NCBI GenBank assembly: GCA_030424845.1
Contig: JAUHWC010000005.1
Span: forward strand, 51,001 to 115,000
DNA: 64,000 bases
Direction: 5' to 3'
From: Alphaproteobacteria bacterium
GTDB taxonomy: Bacteria; Pseudomonadota; Alphaproteobacteria; Sphingomonadales; Sphingomonadaceae
Within the stretch, counting starts at the first letter, position 1. Every line of letters begins with the position of its first letter. The notes beneath the pieces were generated by a model. The model did not search any database and had not been told where the DNA came from. It saw nothing but the letters and a program-made list of their open reading frames with translations. Shown here piece after piece: positions 1 to 7,953 of this stretch. Made by a program: the position numbers and the translations under genes.

Positions 1-333
1 GTCGATACCATGCACCAGCGCAAGCAGGCCTTCACCGACCTTTCGGACGGTTTCGTAACCCTGCCCGGCGGGGTCGGCACGATGGACGAATTGTGGGAAG
101 CGGTCAGCTGGGCGCAACTGGGCTATCACACGAAACCCGTGGGCCTTCTCAATGCTTTCGGCTATTATGACGGGCTGCTGGCCTTCAACAGGCAGATGGC
201 GGAAACCGGCTTCGTACGCGAGGCCCATCGCGGTATCATCCTTGATGCCGGGACGATCGGGGGGCTGTTGGACAAGATGGCGAATTACACGCCCATCACC
301 ACCGTGCTGCAGATGCGGCGCGAGGACCTGTGA
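1..333 (+). CDS. LOG family protein (partial, 5' end outside window)
   Basis: C-terminal part of a LOG/TIGR00730 protein, a family of nucleotide 5'-monophosphate phosphoribohydrolases related to plant cytokinin-activating enzymes. The frame is open to the window edge, so the start lies upstream. The family signature is visible: an MHxRK stretch at the beginning, followed about 20 residues later by PGGVGTMDELWE, which binds the ribose-phosphate and holds the catalytic Glu. Its TGA stop overlaps the GTG start of crtB by 3 nt, so the two are probably co-transcribed and translationally coupled. Family assignment is firm. Whether it acts on cytokinin-like nucleotides or in general purine nucleotide salvage cannot be told from sequence. 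Confidence 0.88.
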   Translation, partial: VDTMHQRKQAFTDLSDGFVTLPGGVGTMDELWEAVSWAQLGYHTKPVGLLNAFGYYDGLLAFNRQMAETGFVREAHRGIILDAGTIGGLLDKMANYTPITTVLQMRREDL

Positions 334-1415
334 AGCGGCCGCGCACGCTGATCCCTTCGCGCCACGTGCGCGAAACTCCGCGGCAAAGCGGTGGCGGCCG
401 CCCGCGCGAGGACCTGGTGAGGCTGGCCCGCGAATCCATCCAGAAGGGATCGAAGAGCTTTTCCGCCGCGTCGATGCTGTTCGATCGCGACACGCGAGAC
501 CGCGCCCACCTGCTTTACGCCTGGTGCCGCCGCTGCGATGATATTGCCGACGGGCAGGACCATGGCGGCGAACTGAAGCTGGACGGCAGCGATCCGCGTG
601 ACCGGGTGGAAGCCATCCGCGTGCTGACCCATCGCGCGCTGGATGGCCAGCCGACTGCCGATGTCGCCTTCGACGCGCTGGGACAGGTGGCGGCCGAGTG
701 CAAGCTGACGCGTGAAATGGCTGATGACGTGATTGACGGCTTCGCCCTCGATGCAGCTGACTGGCGCCCGCGCACCGAGGGGGACCTGATGCGCTATTGC
801 TTCCACGTGGCAGGGGCCGTCGGGGTGATGATGGCAAGGGTGATGGGTGTTCCCGCCAATGATCACGAGACGATGGACCGGGCCTGCGACCTGGGCCTGG
901 CGTTCCAGCTGTCCAACATTGCCCGCGATATATGGGAGGATGATGCCGCAGGGCGCTGCTACCTGCCGCTGGAATGGCTGGTGGAGGCCGACATTCCGCC
1001 GGGCCAGCACATGAAGCCGCAGTTCCGCCCGCAGCTGGCTGCCATGGCCGCCCGGCTGGTGGACCTTGCCGAACAGCATGAAGCCGCCGCCCGGCTGGGT
1101 GCCGCGCAGCTCAGGTTCCGCCATCGCTGGGCAGTTCTGTCTGCCGCCAACATCTATGGCGCGATCGGGCGCGAGGTGCGCGAACGGGGCGAGGCTGCGT
1201 GGGACCACCGGGTACACACTTCCACCGCCGACAAGGTCAGGTTCCTGTGGCAGGGCCTGCGCGAGGCGCTGCGCGATCCGCAGCCAGTCGATCCCATGCC
1301 GAGGTGGACCCGCGGAGACCTGATGGTGATGGCGCGCATGGATGCCCCGCCCGCCCCCATGCCGACAACGCCGCTGCGTGACGAGGAAGTGCGCCCGGCG
1401 CGGCCGAGGGACTAG
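330..1415 (+). CDS. crtB: Phytoene synthase
   Basis: Squalene/phytoene synthase family enzyme of 361 residues that condenses two geranylgeranyl diphosphates to phytoene, the first committed carotenoid step. Both Asp-rich Mg-diphosphate motifs are present: RRCDDIADG near residue 70 and NIARDIWEDDAAGRCYLP near residue 195. The start is GTG, overlapping the LOG stop. The N-terminal 25 residues are basic and not part of the fold, and the total is longer than the roughly 300 residues of many CrtB proteins. The sequence around YAWCRRCDDIADGQDHG is of the erythrobacter CrtB type rather than hopanoid HpnC/HpnD. No other carotenoid genes are in the window. The gene converges on glpD. Confidence 0.88.
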   Translation: MKRPRTLIPSRHVRETPRQSGGGRPREDLVRLARESIQKGSKSFSAASMLFDRDTRDRAHLLYAWCRRCDDIADGQDHGGELKLDGSDPRDRVEAIRVLTHRALDGQPTADVAFDALGQVAAECKLTREMADDVIDGFALDAADWRPRTEGDLMRYCFHVAGAVGVMMARVMGVPANDHETMDRACDLGLAFQLSNIARDIWEDDAAGRCYLPLEWLVEADIPPGQHMKPQFRPQLAAMAARLVDLAEQHEAAARLGAAQLRFRHRWAVLSAANIYGAIGREVRERGEAAWDHRVHTSTADKVRFLWQGLREALRDPQPVDPMPRWTRGDLMVMARMDAPPAPMPTTPLRDEEVRPARPRD

Positions 1416-1435
1416 GCCCCGGCGGGCAGGCCTAG
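1412..1435. terminator. Inverted repeat spanning the crtB and glpD stop codons
   Basis: CTAGGCC and GGCCTAG arms (1412-1418 and 1429-1435) face each other across a 10-nt loop and include the TAG stops of the two convergent genes. It could end transcription from both sides, but no U-tract follows on either strand, so it is only a weak terminator candidate. Confidence 0.4.
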
Positions 1436-2916
1436 CCGCCCATGAATTCTGCCAGCGCGGCCTGTTCGTCTGCGTCCATGTGCAGGCCCAGCTTGGTGCG
1501 CCGCCACAGCACGTCTTCGGCCGTTTCGGCCCATTCGACTTCGCGCAAGTGCCTTACCTCCGCTTCGCTGAGGCCAGCGCCGAAATTGCGGCCCAGGTCC
1601 GCCCAGCTCCCGGCATCGCCCAGCCAGTTGATCGCATCGAGGCCATAGGCACGGGCGATGCGCGTGGCATCGCTGCGCATGAGGAAGGGATATTCACGCA
1701 GCAGTTCACCCACCAGCAGGCCTTGCGCATCGCGCGGGAAATCGCCGCCCGGCAAAGGCTCGCTGTCGGTCCAGCCCTTGCCCTCGAGCACCGGCAGGCG
1801 CTTGGCCAGCAAGTCCACCACCTCCTCTGCCACATGGCGATAGGAGGTGATCTTGCCGCCATAAATGCCCAGCAGGGGTGCACCTGCTTCCTTTTCGCTC
1901 AGCACCAGCCGGTATCCGCGCGTGGCGGCTTCGGGGCGGCCTTCACCGAAATCGACCAGGGCACGCACCCCGGCGTATGACCAGACGACATCGGCAGGCG
2001 TGATGTTGTGCGTGAAATAGCGGTTCACCGCGTCGCACAGGTAGCGGATCTCCTCCTTGTCCGCCTGCACGTCATCCAGCGACCCGTCATGTTCGGCATC
2101 GGTGGTGCCGATCAGGGTGAATTCGTCCTCATAGGGAATGGCAAAGCAGATGCGCGTGTCGGGCTGCTGGAAGATATAGGCAAAATCGTGGTCGAACAGC
2201 TTGCGCACCACGATATGCGACCCCCGCACGCGGCGGATACCGTATTTCGGGGTGAGGCCGGCCAGCTTCGCCAGGTCATCTGCCGCAGGTCCGGCGGCAT
2301 TGACCACTGCATGGGCGCAAAAGCGTTCCCCGCCCGCCGTGACGTTCCACAGATCGCCCACGCGTTCCAGCGAAGTCACCGGGCAACGGGTGCGCACTTC
2401 CGCCCCGCGCTGCCGGGCATCAAGGGCGTTCAGCACCACCAGCCGGGCATCGTCCACCCAGCCGTCGGAATATTCGAAACCCCTGGTGCAATTGCCCTTC
2501 AGCGGCTCGCCCGCCGGGTGGCTGGAGAGGTTCACCGCATCGCTGTCCGGCAAGGTGCCCTTGCCGCCGATATGGTCATAGAGGAACAGCCCGGCGCGCA
2601 ACTTCCAGTGCGCGCGCATCGCCTTGTTCACCGGCAGCACGAAGCGCATCGGGCGAATGATGTGCGGGGCGATTTCCCACAAGGTCTCCCGCTCGCCCAG
2701 CGCCTCGCGGACAAGGCCGAATTCCATGTATTCGAGATAGCGCAGCCCGCCATGCACCAGCTTGGTGGACTTGGACGAGGTGCCGCTGGCCAGGTCGCCC
2801 GCTTCCAGCAGCAGCACCCTGGCACCGCGCCCCGCGGCATCGCGGGCAACCCCTGCGCCGTTCACCCCGCCACCGATCACGATCAGGTCGAACGGGGTAT
2901 TCGCGGCAGTGGTCAC
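1432..2916 (-). CDS. glpD: Aerobic glycerol-3-phosphate dehydrogenase
   Basis: FAD-dependent membrane-associated dehydrogenase (494 residues) that oxidises sn-glycerol 3-phosphate to dihydroxyacetone phosphate and passes electrons to quinone. The N-terminal dinucleotide site IVIGGGVNGAGVARDAAGRG, the DAO-type motif SSKSTKLVHGGLRYLE and the C-terminal DAO_C region are all present at family length. The start is GTG, with AAGGAG about 10 nt upstream, and it overlaps the stop of the upstream MFS gene (GTGA), so the two genes form an operon. No glpK or glpF is in the window. DHAP produced here could connect with the fba/dhaKL operon at 39924-43252, but that is inference. Confidence 0.92.
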   Translation of the reverse strand: MTTAANTPFDLIVIGGGVNGAGVARDAAGRGARVLLLEAGDLASGTSSKSTKLVHGGLRYLEYMEFGLVREALGERETLWEIAPHIIRPMRFVLPVNKAMRAHWKLRAGLFLYDHIGGKGTLPDSDAVNLSSHPAGEPLKGNCTRGFEYSDGWVDDARLVVLNALDARQRGAEVRTRCPVTSLERVGDLWNVTAGGERFCAHAVVNAAGPAADDLAKLAGLTPKYGIRRVRGSHIVVRKLFDHDFAYIFQQPDTRICFAIPYEDEFTLIGTTDAEHDGSLDDVQADKEEIRYLCDAVNRYFTHNITPADVVWSYAGVRALVDFGEGRPEAATRGYRLVLSEKEAGAPLLGIYGGKITSYRHVAEEVVDLLAKRLPVLEGKGWTDSEPLPGGDFPRDAQGLLVGELLREYPFLMRSDATRIARAYGLDAINWLGDAGSWADLGRNFGAGLSEAEVRHLREVEWAETAEDVLWRRTKLGLHMDADEQAALAEFMGG

Positions 2917-4172
2917 GGTACGATACGCTCCTTGGGAGGCTTCACATTCAGGCGGCGGAACAGCACGCCCTTTTCACTGTAGAGCACGAAAAGCAGCGCC
3001 AGGGTAGAACTGATCAGCAAGGAAAGCGCGAACGGCTTTGCCGTGCCATCGAAAGCCTGCCCGATCACAAGGCCCACCATCGCTGCGCCGAACATGCGGA
3101 AGAAGCTCTGCACACTGGAGGCAGCACCCGCGATATGTGCGAAGGGCTGCATCGCGATGGAGCCGAAATTGGCACCGAGGAAACCCAGCAGGCCGAGGTT
3201 CAGCGCCGTCAGCGGCAGGAACCACGAAAGGTCCCCCGGGCGGTAATGGCTTGCCCAGACCTGCACGGCGGAAACGGTAATGAAGATCAGCACGCCGGTA
3301 TGCGACACGCGGCGCGCGCCGAAACGCATGACGATGCGCGAATTGGTGAGGTTGGCCACCGCCATCATCGCGGCCGTGCTGCCGAAGACGATGGGGAAAC
3401 TGGCATCGCTGACACCGAAATGTTCGGAATAGAGCTGCTGTGCGGTGTTCACGTAACCGAACACGCCGCCCATCACCAGCATGGTGCCGATGACGTATCC
3501 GATGGACTGCCGGTTCACCAACGCATCATGCATGTTGCGGGCGATCACCGGGATGTTGATCTCCTGCCGGTTCTCAGGCGCGAGCGTTTCCGGCAAGCGG
3601 TAATAGACCCATATCGCCGCCAGCGCGCCGACAGCGGCAAGCGCCACGAAGATCCAGCGCCAGCCCGCCACCAGCTGCACGGCCTGCCCCATGCTGGGCG
3701 CGATCACCGGAACGGTGATGAATACCGCGGCAATCACGCTCATCAGCCGGGCCATGGCATCGCCTTCGTAAAGGTCGCGCACGATCGCCATCGGCGCCAC
3801 CATCAGCCCGGCAGCCATCAGCCCGCCGATACCGCGCGCAAGCAGCACGAATTCGAAATTGTGGAGTAGCGCCACCAACAGGGAAAAGGCGGCGTAGAAG
3901 CCGAGCGACATCAGCAGGATCGGACGGCGGCCGTACCTGTCGGCATAGGAGCCGGGGATCAGGCAACCGATACCCATGGTGATCGAATAGACCGCCACCA
4001 CCAGCTGGCGGCTGTTGCCTTCCATCGCGCCCAGTTCGCGCGCCATGTCGTCCAGCGCCGGCAACATCGCGTCGATGGACAGTCCATTCAGGCTCATCAG
4101 CAAGGCCAGCAGCACGATCAGTTCGCGCTTGCCCATCGGCATTGAATCAAGCGGGTCGGCGGTGCTGGTCAT
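2913..4172 (-). CDS. MFS transporter, Bcr/CflA drug-resistance type
   Basis: Twelve-helix major facilitator of 419 residues. The N-terminal region (KRELIVLLALLMSLNGLSIDAMLPAL) and the motif A loop GSYADRYGRRPILL are typical of the Bcr/CflA family of proton-driven multidrug or sulfonamide exporters in the inner membrane. The last codons overlap the GTG start of glpD, so this gene is the first of a two-gene operon. That pairing is odd, because no glycerol-phosphate transporter signature is apparent. The substrate is unknown. It diverges from dinB across a 117-nt spacer. Confidence 0.8.
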   Translation of the reverse strand: MTSTADPLDSMPMGKRELIVLLALLMSLNGLSIDAMLPALDDMARELGAMEGNSRQLVVAVYSITMGIGCLIPGSYADRYGRRPILLMSLGFYAAFSLLVALLHNFEFVLLARGIGGLMAAGLMVAPMAIVRDLYEGDAMARLMSVIAAVFITVPVIAPSMGQAVQLVAGWRWIFVALAAVGALAAIWVYYRLPETLAPENRQEINIPVIARNMHDALVNRQSIGYVIGTMLVMGGVFGYVNTAQQLYSEHFGVSDASFPIVFGSTAAMMAVANLTNSRIVMRFGARRVSHTGVLIFITVSAVQVWASHYRPGDLSWFLPLTALNLGLLGFLGANFGSIAMQPFAHIAGAASSVQSFFRMFGAAMVGLVIGQAFDGTAKPFALSLLISSTLALLFVLYSEKGVLFRRLNVKPPKERIVP

Positions 4173-4289
4173 GCAGCGCCTCTAGACAAAGCCACTGGCC
4201 GGGAAAAGGCCAATTGCGGGCAACATATCCGGTCGCGGTGCCCCATTTCGCGGGATGACGGGCTGTGCGCCAAGCCCTAGATTGCCGGC

Positions 4290-5420
4290 ATGGCAGAGCT
4301 TGCAGGTGACAATGGCGATGACGAGGAGGCCATCCTGGGCCTGCGCAAGATCATCCATGTCGACATGGATGCCTTCTTTGCTAGCGTTGAGCAGCGCGAC
4401 AATCTCGAATTGCGCGGCAAGCCCGTGGCCGTGGGCGGTGCCGGCGGGCGCGGCGTGGTGGCTGCCGCCAGCTATGAAGCGCGCAAGTTCGGCGTGCGCA
4501 GCGCCATGCCGTCCGTCACGGCCAGGCGCAAATGCCCTGACCTGATCTTCGTACGCCACCGTTTCGAGGTGTATCGCGAGGTGTCGAACCAGATCCGCGG
4601 GATCTTCCGCCACTACACGCCGCATGTCGAACCCCTGAGCCTGGACGAGGCCTATCTGGACGTGACCGAGGATATCCGCGGCATCGGTTCGGCAACCCGC
4701 ATCGCCGAGCTGATCCGGCAGAAGATCCGCGAGGAGACCGGCCTGACAGCCAGCGCGGGCTTGTCCTACAACAAGTTCCTGGCCAAGCTGGCGAGCGACC
4801 AGAACAAGCCTGACGGGCTGTGCGTGATCCGCCCGGGACAAGGCGCGGCCTTCGTCCAGTCGCTGCCCGTGCGCCGCTTCCACGGCATCGGTCCCAAGGG
4901 CGCGGACAAGATGGCCCGCCTCGGCATCGAGACCGGGGCGGATCTTGCCGCCAAGGATGCCGAATGGCTGCGCCAGCACTTCGGCAGCTTCGGCGATTAC
5001 CTTTACCGCGCGGCCCGCGGCATCGACTTGCGCCCGGTACGCGCCAACCGCATCCGCAAGTCCATCGGCGGCGAGCGCACCTTCGGCGAGGATATCTCGG
5101 ACGAGGATGCCTTGCGCGATACGCTGGAGCGGATCATCACCATCGTTTGGGACAGGATTGCCGAGAAGAAGGCGCGCGGGCGCACGGTGACGCTGAAGCT
5201 GAAATACAATGATTTCCAGCTGGCCACCCGCTCACGATCCCTGCCCCGGCCGGTCACGGACAAGCAGCTCTTTGCCGAAACGGCCCGCGCCATTCTGGAA
5301 GACGAAATGCCCCTGCCCATGCCGATCCGGCTGATGGGCCTGACGATCAGCAACCTGGAGCGCGACGGCAAGCCGCAGGAAGAACCGCCAAGGGACGATG
5401 CGCAATTGTCGCTGCTCTAG
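4290..5420 (+). CDS. dinB: DNA polymerase IV
   Basis: Y-family translesion polymerase of 376 residues. The palm motif HVDMDAFFASVEQ (metal-binding Asp) and the catalytic SLDEAYLDVT are intact, followed by the HhH thumb region and the little finger. The C-terminal QLSLL is a beta-clamp binding motif, so the protein ends as a functional Pol IV should. The annotated start gives about 20 residues before the palm; the ribosome site is weak, so the start is less certain than the frame. No LexA-type box was recognised upstream. A 10-bp tandem repeat covers the stop codon. Confidence 0.93.
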   Translation: MAELAGDNGDDEEAILGLRKIIHVDMDAFFASVEQRDNLELRGKPVAVGGAGGRGVVAAASYEARKFGVRSAMPSVTARRKCPDLIFVRHRFEVYREVSNQIRGIFRHYTPHVEPLSLDEAYLDVTEDIRGIGSATRIAELIRQKIREETGLTASAGLSYNKFLAKLASDQNKPDGLCVIRPGQGAAFVQSLPVRRFHGIGPKGADKMARLGIETGADLAAKDAEWLRQHFGSFGDYLYRAARGIDLRPVRANRIRKSIGGERTFGEDISDEDALRDTLERIITIVWDRIAEKKARGRTVTLKLKYNDFQLATRSRSLPRPVTDKQLFAETARAILEDEMPLPMPIRLMGLTISNLERDGKPQEEPPRDDAQLSLL

Positions 5421-5445
5421 GCAGCTCTAGGCAGCTCTAGGCAGC
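5411..5445 (+). repeat. 10-bp tandem repeat at the dinB stop
   Basis: GCTGCTCTAG is followed by two exact copies of GCAGCTCTAG and a partial fourth GCAGC. The dinB stop TAG lies in the first unit and each complete unit repeats a TAG. It fills the short gap to the convergent NUDIX gene. Confidence 0.85.
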
Positions 5446-5446
5446 G

Positions 5447-5923
5447 CTATTCCTCGTCCCAGATCAGCAGCGCCAGCCTGCGCGAGACCATCGGCGCGGT
5501 ATCATGCGGCAACTCGTGGCGATGGAAGAAGCCGACCTCCACGATCTCGCGCATGTCCGGTCTCGGCGCACCCTTCACCTGCCCCACCACCACATGCACC
5601 TGGTTGCTGCCGCCGTAATAGGGCTCCTGCAACCGGGTGAGGAAGCGCGGCTCGTGCAGCGAACAATCCAGCTCCTCGGCAATCTCGCGCAAGGCAGTGC
5701 GGACCGGGTCCTCGCCCTTGCGCATACCGCCACCGGGCACCGTCCATTGCGGCGTGCCATAGGAATGGCGCACCAGCAGGATGCGCCGCTGTTCGTCCAG
5801 CGCGACGATGGAACAGCCGGTCAATTCCGCATTGAAGGTCCGCACCAGAACGGACCGCACGGTGAAGGCAAGGCGATAGAGCGCGCGGTGAAGCGGCTTG
5901 GGAATGGCCGACAGCAAGCTCAA
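5447..5923 (-). CDS. NUDIX hydrolase
   Basis: Protein of 158 residues with a complete NUDIX box, GGMRKGEDPVRTALREIAEELD (G-x5-E-x7-REUxEExGU pattern), near residues 65-87, preceded by PQWTVPGG. The box binds Mg and hydrolyses a nucleoside-diphosphate-linked substrate. The N-terminal 25 residues (LHRALYRLAFTVRSVLVRTF) are amphipathic and basic. Its start overlaps the stop of the upstream 6-phosphogluconolactonase gene (ATGA), so it is translated from the same message. Substrate cannot be predicted. Confidence 0.87.
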   Translation of the reverse strand: MSLLSAIPKPLHRALYRLAFTVRSVLVRTFNAELTGCSIVALDEQRRILLVRHSYGTPQWTVPGGGMRKGEDPVRTALREIAEELDCSLHEPRFLTRLQEPYYGGSNQVHVVVGQVKGAPRPDMREIVEVGFFHRHELPHDTAPMVSRRLALLIWDEE

Positions 5924-6540
5924 GTGAAACAGGTGACAGGCTGTTGCGCCGCGCCCAGCAGGCGGGCGATGGGCAAGTCATGTTCGCCGGCCACCGCCGC
6001 ATCGAACACTGCACGCTTGTCATCCCCGCGGATCACGAAGACCAGCGCATCGCTGTCAAGAAGTGCCGGGATCGTCAGCGTGATCCGGTCGAAAGGCGCT
6101 TCTGGCGGCAGCGGGTCGGGCGTCAGGCGGCGCACCGCTTGCGGATCTGCCGGATCGGGATCGGTATTGGGAAACAGGCTGGCGATATGCCCGTCCGCTC
6201 CCATGCCGAGCCAGCTGACCGCGAAATGCGGCGGCTGGGCATCTTCGCCAAGCGCCACGACGCGCGCTCCGACAGGCTCGAGCAAGGCGCGGATCTTGCC
6301 GGTGTTGCTGGCCGCATGGTCTTCCGGAACCAGCCGGTCATCGCCAGGCCATACGGCAATGCGCGAAAAGTCGAGCTCGCGCCTCGCCAGTTCCTCGAAG
6401 ATCGGGAACGGGGTGGAGCCGCCCGGAACGGTGATCGCCACTTCGCCATCGCTGGCAGCAAGGGCCGCGGCGAGGCGGGTTTCCAGCCAGTCCGCAATGG
6501 CGGCCGCGCTGGCATTCTCGACAAAGCTGATGGTGGTCAT
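5920..6540 (-). CDS. pgl: 6-phosphogluconolactonase
   Basis: Hydrolyses 6-phosphoglucono-delta-lactone to 6-phosphogluconate, feeding the pentose phosphate and Entner-Doudoroff routes used by sphingomonads. Family features are TVPGGSTPFPIFEEL near the N terminus, a WPGDDRLVPEDHAASN segment and the LGMGADGHIASLFPN signature with its catalytic region. The ORF track starts at 6552, but the ATG at 6540 (MTTISFVENA) matches the usual N terminus better. The predicted product of 206 residues is slightly shorter than most DevB-type enzymes (about 230). It overlaps the NUDIX gene by 4 nt. No zwf or edd lies nearby. Confidence 0.87.
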   Translation of the reverse strand: MTTISFVENASAAAIADWLETRLAAALAASDGEVAITVPGGSTPFPIFEELARRELDFSRIAVWPGDDRLVPEDHAASNTGKIRALLEPVGARVVALGEDAQPPHFAVSWLGMGADGHIASLFPNTDPDPADPQAVRRLTPDPLPPEAPFDRITLTIPALLDSDALVFVIRGDDKRAVFDAAVAGEHDLPIARLLGAAQQPVTCFT

Positions 6541-6558
6541 GCAGCCAGCCATAACGCA

Positions 6559-6599
6559 AAGGCCGCCGGGACGCGATGGTCTCCGGCGGCCTTCTTTTT
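6559..6599 (-). terminator. Hairpin between dps and pgl
   Basis: An 11-bp perfect stem, AAGGCCGCCGG with CCGGCGGCCTT, lies just after the dps end when read on the minus strand. The U-run following it on the minus strand is poor (TTTGCGTT), while a better T-run CTTTTT lies on the plus strand. It most likely ends dps transcripts. Confidence 0.65.
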
Positions 6600-6652
6600 A
6601 CCGCACCCCGTGGAGGGGGAAGGGGATCAGGGTGCGGCGGGGATCAATCCGG

Positions 6653-7114
6653 TCAGTGCAGCATGCTGGAGAGGAACCACACGCGTTCCTCTGCCTGGTC
6701 GGTCCAATCATCGATCATTCCGTCGGTCGCGTTGTCGCCGGCCTTGTCGGCATGCTCCTTCAACGCCTTCAGCCGCGTGACCAACCCGGCATTGTCATCG
6801 CGCAGTTCGGCGATCATTTCTTCGGCAGAAAGGCCGGTATTGTCCTGGTCGGCAATGCTGGTGTGCGAGACGACCGAGCCGATCGAGGTCAGCGTGTTCG
6901 CACCGTTCTTGCGCACGCGCTCGCCGATGGCATCGATCTGGCCCTGGATTTCCAGCGCCTGCTCGTCAAAGGCAAGGTGCAGGTCGCGGAAACGCGGCCC
7001 CTTCACATGCCAGTGGAAATTCTTGGTCTTGAAATATAGCGCGAGGTGATCGGCCAACAGGCCATTGAGGCCTTCGATCAGTGCGGTTTTCGAATTGTCG
7101 CCAGTGGTGGCCAT
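6653..7114 (-). CDS. dps: Dps-family ferritin-like DNA-protection protein
   Basis: Ferritin-like mini-dodecamer subunit (153 residues) that oxidises and stores iron, consuming hydrogen peroxide and shielding DNA in stress. The Dps ferroxidase ligands, shared between subunits, are visible in KTKNFHWHVKGPRFRDLHLAFDEQ (His, His, Asp, Glu). The ORF track begins at 7132, but the ATG at 7114 (MATTGDNSK) has AAAGGGGA 6 nt upstream and is preferred. Monocistronic, with a hairpin after it. An inverted repeat about 85 nt upstream may be a regulator site. Confidence 0.9.
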   Translation of the reverse strand: MATTGDNSKTALIEGLNGLLADHLALYFKTKNFHWHVKGPRFRDLHLAFDEQALEIQGQIDAIGERVRKNGANTLTSIGSVVSHTSIADQDNTGLSAEEMIAELRDDNAGLVTRLKALKEHADKAGDNATDGMIDDWTDQAEERVWFLSSMLH

Positions 7115-7199
7115 GAGAAATCCCCTTTGCATTCGTGTTCGTGTTCACCCAACCAACGGCTGGAAACAGATCGAGTTTCACAAAAGGAAATGGTCAGTT

Positions 7200-7218
7200 T
7201 GATCGATTTTATCGATTG
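7200..7218. repeat. Inverted repeat GATCGAT-TTT-ATCGATT upstream of dps
   Basis: GATCGAT and ATCGATT arms are separated by TTT, between the stop of the membrane protein at 7220 and the dps leader. It could be an operator for dps or a processing hairpin. Its core resembles but is not the island operator CAATCGATTG. Confidence 0.35.
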
Positions 7219-7219
7219 A

Positions 7220-7780
7220 TTACAGGATGCCCCGTGCAGACAGGCCCAGGATGATGGCAATCAGGGCCGGCACGCCGGCAAGACCATAGGACAGCAGTTT
7301 CTGCGGAACGCGGGCTTCCCATTCACTCCCCGCCATGACGGCGGCGGTCAAGGCCAGCGCGCTGCCGATCGCACCGCCGGCGGCAGCCAGCACCGGCTCG
7401 CCTGTCTGCAAGGTCAGCGCAACGACCAGGAAGCGCGCAGCATCGGTCAGCTGGGCGGCAAAGATCACGATCGCGATCGCTCCGGCAGAGCGGGTGGGTT
7501 CCCTCGGCGCAGGGCCTGCACGCAGGAAGGCCAGCTCCAGCGCGGACAGCAGCAGCGCGATGGCCACGAACATCTGCTTGGTTTGCGGTGCGAGCATGGG
7601 GGCCAGCAGGGTTCCCGCCCACGCCGCGATGGCGGATGTGGCAATGGCACTGGCCCAGATGATCGCCAGCAATATGCCGCCCTTGCCCAGCGCCCCGGAA
7701 AGCCGCGCTGTGCGCACCTGCTCGCGCCCGGCAAGGGTCACGACAAGGCAGGCCATCAGGGTTAGGAAGAAGGCGGGCAT
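7220..7780 (-). CDS. Small polytopic membrane protein, possibly a diverged TMEM165/GDT1-like protein
   Basis: Protein of 186 residues with about six hydrophobic segments and almost no soluble part. It has two similar halves: LACLVVTLAGREQVRTARL at the N terminus and IVIFAAQLTDAARFLVVAL in the middle. Their position and spacing recall the paired E-x-G-D-K-T motifs of GDT1/TMEM165 cation transporters (AE[IL]GDKTQ), but most of the acidic and Lys residues are replaced. If related, transport function may be altered or lost. This is a weak match by eye, so it should be treated as a conserved hypothetical membrane protein. It is the last chromosomal gene before the island. Confidence 0.5.
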   Translation of the reverse strand: MPAFFLTLMACLVVTLAGREQVRTARLSGALGKGGILLAIIWASAIATSAIAAWAGTLLAPMLAPQTKQMFVAIALLLSALELAFLRAGPAPREPTRSAGAIAIVIFAAQLTDAARFLVVALTLQTGEPVLAAAGGAIGSALALTAAVMAGSEWEARVPQKLLSYGLAGVPALIAIILGLSARGIL

Positions 7781-7855
7781 GGCCCCTGTCTAGCGCCAAT
7801 GGCCGATCATGGAAGCCCGTCGCTCAGTCAGCGAAGCAGCAGGACGACGCACAAA

Positions 7856-7873
7856 CTGGAGCGGTGAAGGGAA
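7856..7873. repeat. attL/R-like copy of the tRNA-Gly 3' end (left)
   Basis: CTGGAGCGGTGAAGGGAA matches CTGGAGCGGGTGAAGGGAA at 35170-35188 except for one missing G. The right copy is the last 14 nt of the tRNA plus its encoded CCA. This fits a duplicated integration core with a later 1-nt deletion. Confidence 0.7.
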
Positions 7874-7931
7874 GCCAATAGAACTAGCAAGCAATTGAAT
7901 ACAAATAATTTTCTGAAACTGACAAATTCAA

Positions 7932-7953
7932 TGGCCCCCAATCTGGCCCCCAG
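7932..7953. repeat. Integrase arm-type repeats, left end
   Basis: Two direct copies, TGGCCCCCAAT (7932-7942) and TGGCCCCCAG (7944-7953), lie about 65 nt inside the left core. Four more copies lie inside the right core, so these are likely binding sites for the N-terminal domain of the island integrase. Confidence 0.55.

Noticed and set aside
7200-7218. GATCGATTTTATCGATT as a fifth copy of the island LacI operator
   Set aside because: It shares ATCGATT only, lacks the CAATCGATTG core and lies outside the island boundary.
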